Of a stretch of 64,000 nt of DNA, positions 1 to 8,858 are shown piece by piece (the stretch's first letter is position 1; each line of letters starts with the position of its first letter). The translations under genes were made by a program, and so were the position numbers. The DNA is from REEB481 sp964586595 (lineage in GTDB: Bacteria > Bacteroidota > Bacteroidia > NS11-12g > UBA955), in the NCBI GenBank assembly GCA_964586595.1, contig CAZPHB010000011.1, forward strand, positions 1 through 64,000, written 5' to 3'. A model generated the notes under the pieces. That model saw only the letters and a list, made by a program, of their open reading frames with translations, searched no databases and was not told where the DNA came from.

Positions 1-56
1 AAGTAAGATAGATAAGGTTATTTAATGCTGAATTTAGGGTTGGTGGTTCGTGGTTC

Positions 57-97
57 GACAGGCTCACCATGACAGGCTCACCATGACAGGCTCACCA
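57..97. repeat. short tandem repeat, three copies of a 14-bp unit
   Basis: Three head-to-tail copies of GACAGGCTCACCAT (57-70, 71-84, 85-97, the last ending in G). The unit is half of the palindromic intergenic repeat seen again at 5076-5123, so this looks like a decayed or slipped copy of a dispersed repeat. Apart from the promoter at 242-249, nothing else is recognisable in the first 253 bases. Confidence 0.8.
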
Positions 98-241
98 GAA
101 CTCACTGCTTTTCCCCAGGACTTTCAGCACCGGGACTCGTGATACCTGCCCAGTACTTTTAGCAACCATGACACGCAGCATCATATCTATTTATCCCTCA
201 AACAATCTTCCTGCCTGCGTGCGCGTTTCTACTGCTTATCA

Positions 242-249
242 TAGCTTTG
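242..249 (+). promoter_or_regulatory. -7 promoter box TAGCTTTG
   Basis: Exact match to the Bacteroidota -7 consensus TAnnTTTG, ending 4 nt before the GTG start at 254. It supports that start and implies a leaderless or nearly leaderless transcript. Confidence 0.65.
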
Positions 250-253
250 CCGT

Positions 254-1642
254 GTGAAGCGTATTGCCTTCTATCTGTTGCTGATCCTCAGCGTCGCTGC
301 CTGTTCCCGTGATTCTATTTATCTGGGCAGGGAAGGGTTGGCCCTGAGTGAGGATACCATCCGCTTCGATACAGTGTTTACCCGACTTCCCGGAACGGGT
401 TATCCATTGTCGGTGACCAAAATCTTCCAGATCCGCAATCCGTTCAACCAAATCGTTAAAACCAACATCCGGCTGGCCGGTGGTTCCAATTCGCCCTTTC
501 GGCTGAACATCAACGGCCGCAACAGCTCTGAGCTTCGCGATTATGAAATTGGTCCCCGCGACAGCATTTTCCTGTTTGTACAATGTACCCTGGAGGCCAA
601 TAATCAGTTCAATCCTGCGCTGGTAACCGATTCCATCTTGTTGGAAACCAACGGCAGAAAACAACAGATTCAGCTGGAAGCCTGGGGCTGGGATGCACAC
701 TATTTCCGCAGAGCTGTTTTGCCCTGTGGAACCGTTTGGGCCGACCGCGACAAGCCTTACGTGTTGCTGGATACCATCATCGTGCCTCCGTCCTGTTCTT
801 TAACCATCAAAGACGGCGTGAAGGTGTACTGCGGCATCCGTACCAGCCTGTATGTGCTGGGAACCCTGAAGGTTCAAGGCACTGCCGCCCAACCTGTAAG
901 CATTCAAAGCGACAAAGTGGCTTATCGTTTCCGCCACAATGCAGGTTTGTGGAACGGAATACACTTCCTGCGGGGAAGTACGAACAACGTGCTGGAACAT
1001 GCCATCATCAGCCAGGGGCTGATTGGGCTGCGCGTGGACAGTCTTCCGGAGAACAACAATCCGAACCTCATCCTGAAGAACTGCCGCGTGATGCACCACG
1101 GCGTTGCCGGTTTGCTCGGCATCACGGCAAAAGTGTATGCTGAAAACACGCTTTTTGCCGACTGCGGAAGCTTTACTTTTTACGGCCTTCTTGGCGGTGA
1201 TTATGACTTCAGGCATTGCACCTTCGCCAGCTATAACAGTGGTGCCGGACGCCGCGAACCACATGTAGCCGTAACCAATACGCTGCGCGATGGCAACGGT
1301 AACCTGCTCGATGCCCGCGATGTAAAGAGTTACTTCGTGAACAACATCATCTATGGTCCGCTGGAAGATGAAATTGGCTTCGACAACAGCAATCAGGCCG
1401 TTTTCAGCCACTTCCTCGAATACAACCTCATCAAAACCAAGCTGACCCAGCTGAACAACAACCAGAACATTCTGAACAAGGATCCCAAGTTTTTATCGCT
1501 CAGCAACCACGATTACGGTTTGGATACCCTTTCGCCTGCCAAAGACAAAGCCCTGATGCTGTCGCCACCTATTGACTTTGATGTGTTGGGCCGGCTTCGC
1601 AGCTTCCCGCCGGATTTAGGCGCTTTTGAAAGCCAGAAATGA
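254..1642 (+). CDS. right-handed beta-helix lipoprotein, probably cell-surface
   Basis: 462 aa from a GTG start supported by the promoter box just upstream. The N-terminus is a lipoprotein signal with lipobox VAAC (Cys17). The middle (about 150-430) has the spaced Asn/Gly and hydrophobic pattern of a right-handed parallel beta-helix, with phrases such as VYCGIRTSLYVLGTLKVQGT and NVLEHAIISQGLIGL. The C-terminus, with SPAKDKA and later PPDLGAFE, is the usual ending of surface beta-helix proteins of Bacteroidota. Such folds often bind or cleave polysaccharides, but I see no catalytic signature, so substrate and activity are unknown. The last codon overlaps the next gene as ATGA, so the two are co-transcribed. 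Confidence 0.75.
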   Translation: MKRIAFYLLLILSVAACSRDSIYLGREGLALSEDTIRFDTVFTRLPGTGYPLSVTKIFQIRNPFNQIVKTNIRLAGGSNSPFRLNINGRNSSELRDYEIGPRDSIFLFVQCTLEANNQFNPALVTDSILLETNGRKQQIQLEAWGWDAHYFRRAVLPCGTVWADRDKPYVLLDTIIVPPSCSLTIKDGVKVYCGIRTSLYVLGTLKVQGTAAQPVSIQSDKVAYRFRHNAGLWNGIHFLRGSTNNVLEHAIISQGLIGLRVDSLPENNNPNLILKNCRVMHHGVAGLLGITAKVYAENTLFADCGSFTFYGLLGGDYDFRHCTFASYNSGAGRREPHVAVTNTLRDGNGNLLDARDVKSYFVNNIIYGPLEDEIGFDNSNQAVFSHFLEYNLIKTKLTQLNNNQNILNKDPKFLSLSNHDYGLDTLSPAKDKALMLSPPIDFDVLGRLRSFPPDLGAFESQK

Positions 1643-3006
1643 AAAGACTACTTTGCACCTTCCTGAGCCTGGCTGCACTCACCCAGCTCTTCGCCCAACA
1701 AGAACTGAAAACCGCACAGAAAGCGGTTTCCTTCATTCAAAAAGGCAACTACACCGCCCTGCTGAAAAGCAGCAGCGAAGCGTTTCGCCGCCAAATTGAC
1801 GCCAACGCTTTGAACGACCTGATGAATCAGGTCAGCACCCAGTTTGGTTCGCTGAAAAGCATCTCGCTGATGCAACAGCAAACGGTTCAGGGCATGGAAC
1901 AGTTCAGTTACAAGGCTTTGTTTGAAAAAGACAGTCTGCTGCTGCTGATGGCCGTGAAGGGCAAAACCATCATGGGTTTTTTCCTGAAGCCGCTGGAACC
2001 TGTAAATGCTTATGTCAAACCGCCCTACGGAAGTGGTTTTCAAATGTCACAGAAGGAATTCACCCATGGCCTGCCCGGATTCCCGCTCGATGGTCAGCTG
2101 ATGTGGCCGGCGCGCTATGATGAAACCCGCCTGCCGGTTTGCATCCTCATCCACGGCTCGGGCCCGAATGACATGGACGAAAGCGTTGGACCAAACAAGG
2201 TGTTTATGGATCTGGCGCTCGGCCTCTGCAAAAACGGAATCGGCACGTTGCGCTACAACAAGCGTACCTTCCAGCATTCCGAAGCCTACGGCAACGGGCA
2301 AATTTCCCTGCGTGAAGAAGTAACGGACGACGTGCACGCCATGATTGATTTTGCCAAGCAGCAATCCTGGGTGGACACCACCCGCATTTACCTTGTAGGG
2401 CACAGTCAGGGCGCCATTGTTGCACCTTCCATCATGGCCGCCGACAAGCGCGTTGCAGGCGTGGTGCTCCTCTGCGGAAGCGCCGAGCCGCTCACGGCAA
2501 TATTGCGCTATCAGCTGGGCTGGCTCGATTCCATGCAAAGTGGCCGTATTTCTGCTGAAACCCGGAAGCAGCAACAAATGCTCGATTCCTTCCGGATGCA
2601 AGAATGGCTTCAAAGTCAGCCCGGAAGCAGGTTGGTGATGGGTGCACCCCTGTCGTGGTGGAACGAAATTGACCAGATATTCAATCCCGAACACCTGCAC
2701 CTGCGAGGTAAACGCAGCCTGGTGCTGAATGCCGGTAAAGATTATCAGATTCCGCCAACGTTTTATGCTTCACTGCAGGCGGGCTGTAAGGCAGGAATGT
2801 TTGAAGAAGATACCATTGTCGGCGACAATTACCTGAACATCGGCAGAAGCATGTCGAGCCGCTGCCAGGCAAAGGAATATCCCGAGTTGAACCACCTCAT
2901 GACGCCTTCCGACGGCAGTCTTAAACCCGCGGAATACAAACGTAAGGGCCTGCATGTGGACGAACAGCTGATCAAAGACATCGCTGCCTGGATTAAAGTG
3001 CAGTAA
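1639..3006 (+). CDS. exported alpha/beta hydrolase with N-terminal DUF3887-like domain
   Basis: 455 aa. A signal peptide ends near residue 19 (LTQLFAQ). Residues 20-125 resemble the DUF3887 domain often found before hydrolases. Residues 140-455 are an alpha/beta hydrolase: HGSGPNDMDESVG oxyanion region, nucleophile elbow GHSQG with Ser256, probable Asp368 (NAGKDYQ) and His419 (ELNHLM). This is the form of Bacteroidota serine esterases/peptidases related to dienelactone hydrolase. The substrate is unknown and the protein is probably periplasmic. The ATG overlaps the stop of the preceding beta-helix lipoprotein by 4 nt, so translation is likely coupled. Confidence 0.85.
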   Translation: MKRLLCTFLSLAALTQLFAQQELKTAQKAVSFIQKGNYTALLKSSSEAFRRQIDANALNDLMNQVSTQFGSLKSISLMQQQTVQGMEQFSYKALFEKDSLLLLMAVKGKTIMGFFLKPLEPVNAYVKPPYGSGFQMSQKEFTHGLPGFPLDGQLMWPARYDETRLPVCILIHGSGPNDMDESVGPNKVFMDLALGLCKNGIGTLRYNKRTFQHSEAYGNGQISLREEVTDDVHAMIDFAKQQSWVDTTRIYLVGHSQGAIVAPSIMAADKRVAGVVLLCGSAEPLTAILRYQLGWLDSMQSGRISAETRKQQQMLDSFRMQEWLQSQPGSRLVMGAPLSWWNEIDQIFNPEHLHLRGKRSLVLNAGKDYQIPPTFYASLQAGCKAGMFEEDTIVGDNYLNIGRSMSSRCQAKEYPELNHLMTPSDGSLKPAEYKRKGLHVDEQLIKDIAAWIKVQ

Positions 3007-3054
3007 GCCATTTTCCTACCGCACGCCGGGCATGGCCCGAGCGTGTTCCGGCCT

Positions 3055-3062
3055 TACCTTTG
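3055..3062 (+). promoter_or_regulatory. -7 promoter box TACCTTTG
   Basis: Exact TAnnTTTG match ending 7 nt before ATG 3070. It lies inside the longer open frame that begins with a GTG at 3043, so it argues for ATG 3070 as the true start of the E1 gene. Confidence 0.65.
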
Positions 3063-3069
3063 CCCCGAA

Positions 3070-5043
3070 ATGGAATTCAATCGCGGATCCTTAACGGATG
3101 AAGACCTGCTCAGGCTTTACCGTGCCCTGGTGAAACCCAGGATGATTGAAGAAAAAATGCTCATCCTGCTGCGTCAGGGGAAAGTGGGTAAATGGTTCAG
3201 CGGCATCGGACAGGAAGCGATTTCTGTCGGCATGACTGAAGCCTTGCATCCCGATGAGTACATCCTGCCTTTACACCGCAACCTGGGCGTGTTTACCTCA
3301 CGTGGAATTCCCTTTGGAAAACTCTTCGCCCAGTGGCAAGGCAAGAAAAGCGGATTCACCAAAGGCCGCGACCGCAGTTTTCACTTCGGAACAAATGAGT
3401 ATCACATCGTGGGCATGATCAGCCACCTCGGAGCCATGCTTGGCGTGGCCAACGGTATTTCACTTGCCCATTTGCTCAACAAGGACAAGAAAATATCGGT
3501 GGTGTTCAGCGGCGACGGCGGTACCAGCGAAGGCGATTTCCACGAAGCGCTGAACGTGGCTGCGGTATGGCAGCTCCCTGTGATATTCCTGATTGAAAAC
3601 AATGGCTACGGGCTCAGTACGCCTTCCAACGAACAATTCCGCTGCAAACAGTTTATTGATAAGGGCATCGGCTACGGCATGGAGGCGGTGCAGGTGGATG
3701 GCAACAACATCCTGGAAGTGTACAGAACGGTTTCCATGCTGGCGGAAGACCTCCGCCAAAACCCGCGGCCCATCCTGCTGGAATGCATGACCTTTCGCAT
3801 GCGTGGCCACGAAGAGGCAAGCGGCACGAAATACGTTCCCCAGCACCTGTTCGACATCTGGAAACTGAAAGATCCCGTGGAGAACTACGAGCGCTGGTTG
3901 CTGGAACAGGGCATCCTCAACGATGCGCTGCGCGTGGATGTGCGCGACGCGGTGATGGCTGAAATGGAAAGCGGCCTGGAAGCGGTGTTCAATGAGCCGG
4001 AAATCACGCCCGACCTTGAAGAGGAACTGGCCGATATGTATGCGCCCTTTACCGAAGCATTGCCTGCTCCCGAGGGTCCGGAAAGCGAAAAACGCATGGT
4101 GGACGCCATCAGCGACGGCCTGCGGATGTGTATGCAACGCTATCCTGATCTGGTCATTATGGGACAGGACGTGGCGGAATACGGTGGTGTGTTCAAGATT
4201 ACCGACAATTTCTACAAAGAATTTGGCAAAGAGCGTGTGCGCAATACTCCGATCACGGAGAGCAGCATCCTTGGTGCCGGCTACGGCTTGGCCATCAAGA
4301 AACGCAAGGCCGTGGTGGAAATGCAGTTTGCCGACTTCGTGAGCTGCGGCTTCAATCAGATAGTAAACAACCTGGCCAAGAGTCATTACCGCTGGGCCCA
4401 GCCCGCCGATGTGGTGGTGCGCATGCCCACAGGTGCCGGGGCGCAGGCCGGTCCTTTCCACAGCCAGAGCAACGAAGCCTGGTTTTACCATGTTCCCGGA
4501 TTGAAGATTTATTATCCGTCCACGCCGATGGATGCCAAAGGCCTTTTGGCGCGTGCCGTTGCCGATCCCAACCCCGTACTTTTCTTCGAACACAAATACC
4601 TGTACCGCAGCGTGAGTGGCTTGGTTCCCGACGGCTGGTATTTGCTTCCCGAAGGACAGGCAACCGTCCACAACCACGGCGACGATGTAACCATCATCAC
4701 CTACGGATGGGGCGTGCACAAAGCGTTGGAACTGGTGAAGCGAAAGGGTATCGCCGCCCGCGTGGTGGATTTGCGCACGCTGCTGCCCTGGGATCAGGAA
4801 ACCGTGGCTGCGCAGGTACGCGAAACCGGCAAGGTGCTGGTGCTCACCGAAGACACGATTACCGGCAGCATCGCCTCGGATATCGCCGCCTGGATTGGCC
4901 GGAACTGTTTTCAATGGCTGGATGCGCCTGTGCACAACCTGGGAAGCCTGGACACACCCGTGCCGCTGGCCAAACCGCTGGAAGACCAGTTTTTACCCTG
5001 GGGACGACTTGAAGCTGTGTTGCAGGAGCTGCTCGATTATTGA
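3070..5043 (+). CDS. 2-oxoacid dehydrogenase E1, fused alpha and beta subunits
   Basis: 657 aa. Residues 1 to about 330 are the E1-alpha half, with the thiamine diphosphate motif starting GDGG at about 148 and ending ENNGYG near 177. From about 336 (SEKRMVDAISDGLRM) to the end is the E1-beta half, with GQDVAEYGGVFKIT and TITGSIASDIAAWIG. The enzyme decarboxylates a 2-oxoacid and acylates the lipoyl group of an E2 partner in the cytoplasm. Fused E1 of this type in Bacteroidota is usually annotated as branched-chain 2-oxoisovalerate dehydrogenase, though pyruvate cannot be excluded. No E2 or E3 gene lies nearby. ATG 3070 was chosen over GTG 3043 because the promoter box is at 3055-3062. Confidence 0.92.
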   Translation: MEFNRGSLTDEDLLRLYRALVKPRMIEEKMLILLRQGKVGKWFSGIGQEAISVGMTEALHPDEYILPLHRNLGVFTSRGIPFGKLFAQWQGKKSGFTKGRDRSFHFGTNEYHIVGMISHLGAMLGVANGISLAHLLNKDKKISVVFSGDGGTSEGDFHEALNVAAVWQLPVIFLIENNGYGLSTPSNEQFRCKQFIDKGIGYGMEAVQVDGNNILEVYRTVSMLAEDLRQNPRPILLECMTFRMRGHEEASGTKYVPQHLFDIWKLKDPVENYERWLLEQGILNDALRVDVRDAVMAEMESGLEAVFNEPEITPDLEEELADMYAPFTEALPAPEGPESEKRMVDAISDGLRMCMQRYPDLVIMGQDVAEYGGVFKITDNFYKEFGKERVRNTPITESSILGAGYGLAIKKRKAVVEMQFADFVSCGFNQIVNNLAKSHYRWAQPADVVVRMPTGAGAQAGPFHSQSNEAWFYHVPGLKIYYPSTPMDAKGLLARAVADPNPVLFFEHKYLYRSVSGLVPDGWYLLPEGQATVHNHGDDVTIITYGWGVHKALELVKRKGIAARVVDLRTLLPWDQETVAAQVRETGKVLVLTEDTITGSIASDIAAWIGRNCFQWLDAPVHNLGSLDTPVPLAKPLEDQFLPWGRLEAVLQELLDY

Positions 5044-5075
5044 GGTACGATTCCTGTCATCTAAAGTATCCCCAC

Positions 5076-5123
5076 TGTCATCCAGAGCCTGTCGAAGGAT
5101 GGTTCGGCAAGCTCTCCATGACA
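5076..5123. repeat. dispersed palindromic intergenic repeat (hairpin)
   Basis: A 48-nt imperfect palindrome: TGTCAT pairs with ATGACA at the ends, and GAGCCTGTCG pairs with CGGCAAGCTC with two mismatches. It lies 33 nt after the E1 stop codon. The core (GAGCCTGTCGAAGGATGGTT) recurs in complementary form at 57-97. Similar elements are common between genes in Bacteroidota; this copy may also act as a transcript 3' hairpin. Confidence 0.65.
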
Positions 5124-5268
5124 AGCTCCCCTACCAAACTGCTGACGCAGTTCGATCGGCGCAGCCTCGGGAAGCTTCCTTTTGATGCAGCCGTTCCAGA
5201 CCGCATCAACTAATATTGCACATACAACTTTTCCCTGGATGCCTGCGTTAGCACTTAAAACACAGCCT

Positions 5269-6744
5269 ATGAAACGCCTGCTTTTCTTCATCCTCTTGGG
5301 TGGTGCTTCCGCTCAGGCGCAGCATGTTACCGGCGTTTCGGTGGGGAAATATTCAGGCATCCTGGGTGCTGGGGTAAATCCGGCGCTGACCGCCTCTTCG
5401 CCTTATATCTGGCATGTGAATCTGGTTGGAGTTTGGGGAAACGTGCACAACGATTACCTCAAGCTGCGCATGCCTTATCCGGTGTATCGCTTCATTGGAA
5501 ACCGCATTCCGGCACCTTACGTGGACGAAAAAGGAAATCCTACCTGGTCGAACAGCTGGCTGAAGGAACGCCTGAACGGAAATCCAAAAAACGTAGGGCT
5601 GGGCGCCATGGTGAAGGGACCTTCCGTGCTGGTAAAGGTGGATAAGAACTGGCAGCTGGGTTTTGTTTCGGATGTCGCTGCTTTGGGAAGGGTAAGCGGC
5701 GTGTATGAACCGCTGGCACATGCGCTCCGCAATGAGCTGGACACGGCCAAAGGCGCGTATGACTTGTTCGACCTGCGGCGGCGCAGCAATACCGAAACCA
5801 TCAGCCGGCTTACGGTGCATGGTATGGCCTTCGGCGGAGCCGGAATTCATGCTTCGCGACGCGTCAAACTGAAATGGGGTAATTACCTCGATGCAGGTGT
5901 AAACCTGAAGAAAATCTGGGGACTGGGCGGCTTTTCTTTTGCCTCGCAGGCGCTGAAAATTACGAAGGTGAACGATGATTCGGTACAGTTGGATGGCACC
6001 GACATGCGCTTTTACGAATTCAATTCCAATGGCCGCGGCGAAGCGCTGGAACTGGGGGTTTTATACACCCTCCAAAAACCTGAATTCCGACAGCCGGGCG
6101 GCTACAAATACAGGCATCCCGATTATCTGCTGCGGGCCGGATTGGCGTTGATGGATGTGGGCCGCATCCGCTACAACAATGTGGCGTATACGCAATGGCT
6201 GAACACCCGCACCGTGGGCTGGAACCTGAAAGCTGCAGAGCGCCGCTACAAGAACCAACAGCCGGGTCTGGATCTGACCGAGCAGGTGTTCCGCGATTTG
6301 CCGGGCATGCAGCAGGGCAGGAGCAATATGGCGGTAGGATTGCCCACTCGTCTGGTGCTGCACGCCGATTATCAGTACACCCGCGACTTCTTCCTGCAGG
6401 CTCAGGTGGTACAAAGTCTGCGTGGCCGACATTCCATGAGCATGCGGCATCCTTCATACATGATGCTGGCGCCGCGCTATACCCGCAGTTTGCTGGACGT
6501 AAGCACGCCGCTCTTCCTGGAATACGACTACAAGCAGTTTCGGGCTGCGCTGGCATTGCGCGTCGGGCCGGTTTATCTGGGCACGAACAGCTTGTTTTCC
6601 ATGCTCAGCGGCAAACGCATGCGCGACGCTGACTTCTACATCGGCATTGCCTTTGGAAACCTGCCGGGCAGCAGAATCAGCCGCGCCAATAAGGAATCTG
6701 AAGACAAGCAGATTCGGGTGAAGAAGGAATGCGGGAGCATGTGA
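5269..6744 (+). CDS. outer-membrane beta-barrel protein, DUF5723-like
   Basis: 491 aa from ATG 5269. This start gives a clean signal peptide (MKRLLFFILLGGASAQAQ), whereas the longer frame from 5182 would put 29 odd residues before it. The rest is rich in alternating aromatic/polar beta strands and Gly/Asn turns with no catalytic motif. Early phrases about a GVNPAL segment and repeated LGFVSDVAALGRVSG-type strands resemble DUF5723-type outer-membrane proteins of Bacteroidota. Function is unknown; structural outer-membrane protein is the best guess. It stands alone, with its own upstream region. Confidence 0.6.
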   Translation: MKRLLFFILLGGASAQAQHVTGVSVGKYSGILGAGVNPALTASSPYIWHVNLVGVWGNVHNDYLKLRMPYPVYRFIGNRIPAPYVDEKGNPTWSNSWLKERLNGNPKNVGLGAMVKGPSVLVKVDKNWQLGFVSDVAALGRVSGVYEPLAHALRNELDTAKGAYDLFDLRRRSNTETISRLTVHGMAFGGAGIHASRRVKLKWGNYLDAGVNLKKIWGLGGFSFASQALKITKVNDDSVQLDGTDMRFYEFNSNGRGEALELGVLYTLQKPEFRQPGGYKYRHPDYLLRAGLALMDVGRIRYNNVAYTQWLNTRTVGWNLKAAERRYKNQQPGLDLTEQVFRDLPGMQQGRSNMAVGLPTRLVLHADYQYTRDFFLQAQVVQSLRGRHSMSMRHPSYMMLAPRYTRSLLDVSTPLFLEYDYKQFRAALALRVGPVYLGTNSLFSMLSGKRMRDADFYIGIAFGNLPGSRISRANKESEDKQIRVKKECGSM

Positions 6745-6891
6745 GAGAAGTCACACGATCCAATAGAGACGATACACAGGAAAACGAATCTTTCCCTGCC
6801 ATTTAAATTTGTCTTTGACGAAACAATAAATACCGCATCTTGCCCGAATTTGCCGCAACGCACATTGGAAGAATTGCAAATATTGGAAAAA

Positions 6892-7926
6892 CTATTTCCG
6901 TACCAGCTGATTCCGAACATTCAACAAGCACTTTATAATGAATACTAATTTGTCTTTTAGCGGTATGGATAGGGATAATGGGCCGAAAGTGTACTTGATG
7001 TAAGAACGCTCAAATATACTTACTCGAAACAAACACTTATACCAAATATTGCTCCATGTTTTTTTCCATTCAGCTTCGAAACCAGATTCCTTTTTTGGTG
7101 ATTTATGGTAAATAGAATGGATAATTCTATATCCTTCATCAAGATCAAAAATAGGGTTAGGATGCCTGTCAAGTAATCCATTCAACTTCCACTCCTCAGT
7201 ATTAATATGCAAGGAGTTTTTATAGTACTGTAATCTCACATAAGAATTATTTCTTTTTATTCCTTCTTCTTGTTCTATACTGATACTTTCTTTATGTATC
7301 CTGTAGGAAGAAAGAATGTCACCTAAAACTTCATATTTACATTCATTGTTTCCCCTCAGCCACACATCGTAATCCTCAGCAGTTTTTAATGACTCGTCGA
7401 ATGGAAATTTAAGAAAAAAGCTGCTGCGTGCCATTACCGTTGAGTGGATAATTTGATTTCCCAGCGGGAGAAAGGCAAAAACTTGTTCGGGGCTAAGTTT
7501 CCCTCCCCAAATGCTTCCCGTAGGTTTGCCGGTCTCGTTAATGAGCTTGGCGCGTCCGGAAACCAGATCAACTTCCGGATGTCTGTCTAAATAATCAACT
7601 TGTTTTTCCAATCTGTCTTCTTCGGCCAAGTCGTCGCTGTCTAAAACAGCAATATATTCACCTGATGTAAGTTGGTTTAAACGATTTCTGGTGAAACTGA
7701 TACCCTTGTTTGTTGGGTTCTTATGCAGCTGAATCCTTGGGTCTGAAAATGATGAAACCACTTCACACGATTTATCGCTAGATCCATCGTCGAGAATGAG
7801 AAGTTCAAAATCAGTATATGTTTGTTTAAGAATACTTTGTATGGCTTGTTTGATGTACTGTTCCCTGTTGTATAATGGAATGATTACCGACACTTTTGGG
7901 TTTTTCCTGATCACTTGAATGGACAT
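6892..7926 (-). CDS. family 2 glycosyltransferase
   Basis: 344 aa. The N-terminal GT-A fold is clear: KVSVIIPLYNREQYI (11-25), LLILDDGSSDKS (42-53), metal-binding DSDD at 96-99 in YIAVLDSDD, then a typical acceptor half with EDYDVWLR. It transfers a sugar from a nucleotide sugar onto a growing glycan, probably LPS O-antigen, capsule or protein glycan. The C-terminal 90 residues are not recognised. It sits 20 nt downstream of the fucosyltransferase-like gene on the same strand, so the two are probably one operon. Base composition is clearly more AT-rich than the flanks, which points to horizontal acquisition. Confidence 0.88.
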   Translation of the reverse strand: MSIQVIRKNPKVSVIIPLYNREQYIKQAIQSILKQTYTDFELLILDDGSSDKSCEVVSSFSDPRIQLHKNPTNKGISFTRNRLNQLTSGEYIAVLDSDDLAEEDRLEKQVDYLDRHPEVDLVSGRAKLINETGKPTGSIWGGKLSPEQVFAFLPLGNQIIHSTVMARSSFFLKFPFDESLKTAEDYDVWLRGNNECKYEVLGDILSSYRIHKESISIEQEEGIKRNNSYVRLQYYKNSLHINTEEWKLNGLLDRHPNPIFDLDEGYRIIHSIYHKSPKKESGFEAEWKKTWSNIWYKCLFRVSIFERSYIKYTFGPLSLSIPLKDKLVFIIKCLLNVRNQLVRK

Positions 7927-7946
7927 TTAAACTTAAAAACGCTTGT

Positions 7947-8858
7947 TTATTGATCTTGTTCTATCCAAAAGCTGGCCCTCTGTGCATACCATTCTCTTTT
8001 GACGCCATATATCTCACTCTTGGGATTCAAATATTGGTGCACATGTTGTGTGTTTCCTCTCAACATACAAATCCACATTCCCACATTTCCACTGGTAATT
8101 ACAACATATTTACATTCGCTCACTATTTTTATTGATGCCAGAAAAACGGCAGCTTGATGTTTTCTTGAACCATCCGGTATCAGCGTTGGTATCGATGTTG
8201 GAGCATCTATTTTCTTCGGTTTGAAGATCTGTTCTATTGAAATGACCGAATCAAACTTTTCCGTCATGAATTCTATAAATTCATGTTCATCACTTTTGAC
8301 TAAAATGGCTTGGAATGTGTTTTTACTAAGTATCTCCCTGACTTTAGACTCAACTTCTTCATATTTCGGGATATTTGTCTCAAGAGACTTATCCTGACCT
8401 CGGTAGTAGACTGCTAAAGTTTTAGTTGGGTCAATACCTGAACTGCTGATGATCTCGTCCTTTATTTTATTGGTATAAGGTGAAAGTTTAAAGTATCTAT
8501 TCAAAACTTCCTTCACGTGGTCAAAGTTTAGCTTTGAGTAGTCGCTGAACTGGTCTTCGTCTTTTTCCAGTGTAAGGTGAAGTGCAGTGTCAGGATATGC
8601 TTTTTTGTCACCGCGTTTAAATTCATACTTTTCGAAAAAATAATTCAGTATATCCGTATCCCCGGAGTCTTTATATAAAGTCCACAAATCCCTGGTATTG
8701 ACATTTGGGAATACGCCATGTTCGTTGTAATGGGATAAGATGCTTTTAAACATCTTGCTGCAACAACTAAAAAAACCGGCATTGTGCTTTACTGTTATCT
8801 TGCGATTGTTTGTAGGTATAATTCCTTTTAATTTAGGAAAAAGAGTTTTCAAATTCAT
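7947..8858 (-). CDS. fucosyltransferase-like GT-B glycosyltransferase (tentative)
   Basis: 303 aa with no signal peptide. The best clues are LAVYYRGQDKS near residue 145, recalling the donor-binding H-x-R-G/R-T-D-K motif of alpha-1,2/1,6- and O-fucosyltransferases, then ILVKSDEHEFIEFM (compare the ATDE segment) and SECKYVVITSGNVGMWICML near the C-terminus (compare the conserved S-x-x-S loop). The family call is inference from this motif order; the canonical His is replaced by Tyr. Context supports a glycan role: the adjacent downstream gene is a GT2 transferase. Composition is AT-rich like the rest of the island. It could also be a glycosyltransferase of another family. Confidence 0.5.
   Translation of the reverse strand: MNLKTLFPKLKGIIPTNNRKITVKHNAGFFSCCSKMFKSILSHYNEHGVFPNVNTRDLWTLYKDSGDTDILNYFFEKYEFKRGDKKAYPDTALHLTLEKDEDQFSDYSKLNFDHVKEVLNRYFKLSPYTNKIKDEIISSSGIDPTKTLAVYYRGQDKSLETNIPKYEEVESKVREILSKNTFQAILVKSDEHEFIEFMTEKFDSVISIEQIFKPKKIDAPTSIPTLIPDGSRKHQAAVFLASIKIVSECKYVVITSGNVGMWICMLRGNTQHVHQYLNPKSEIYGVKREWYAQRASFWIEQDQ

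Noticed and set aside
3460..4935. Long minus-strand open frame (491 codons) opposite the E1 gene
   Set aside because: It is the complement of a strongly conserved E1 protein and has no motifs or promoter of its own; long antisense frames are expected in GC-balanced conserved genes.
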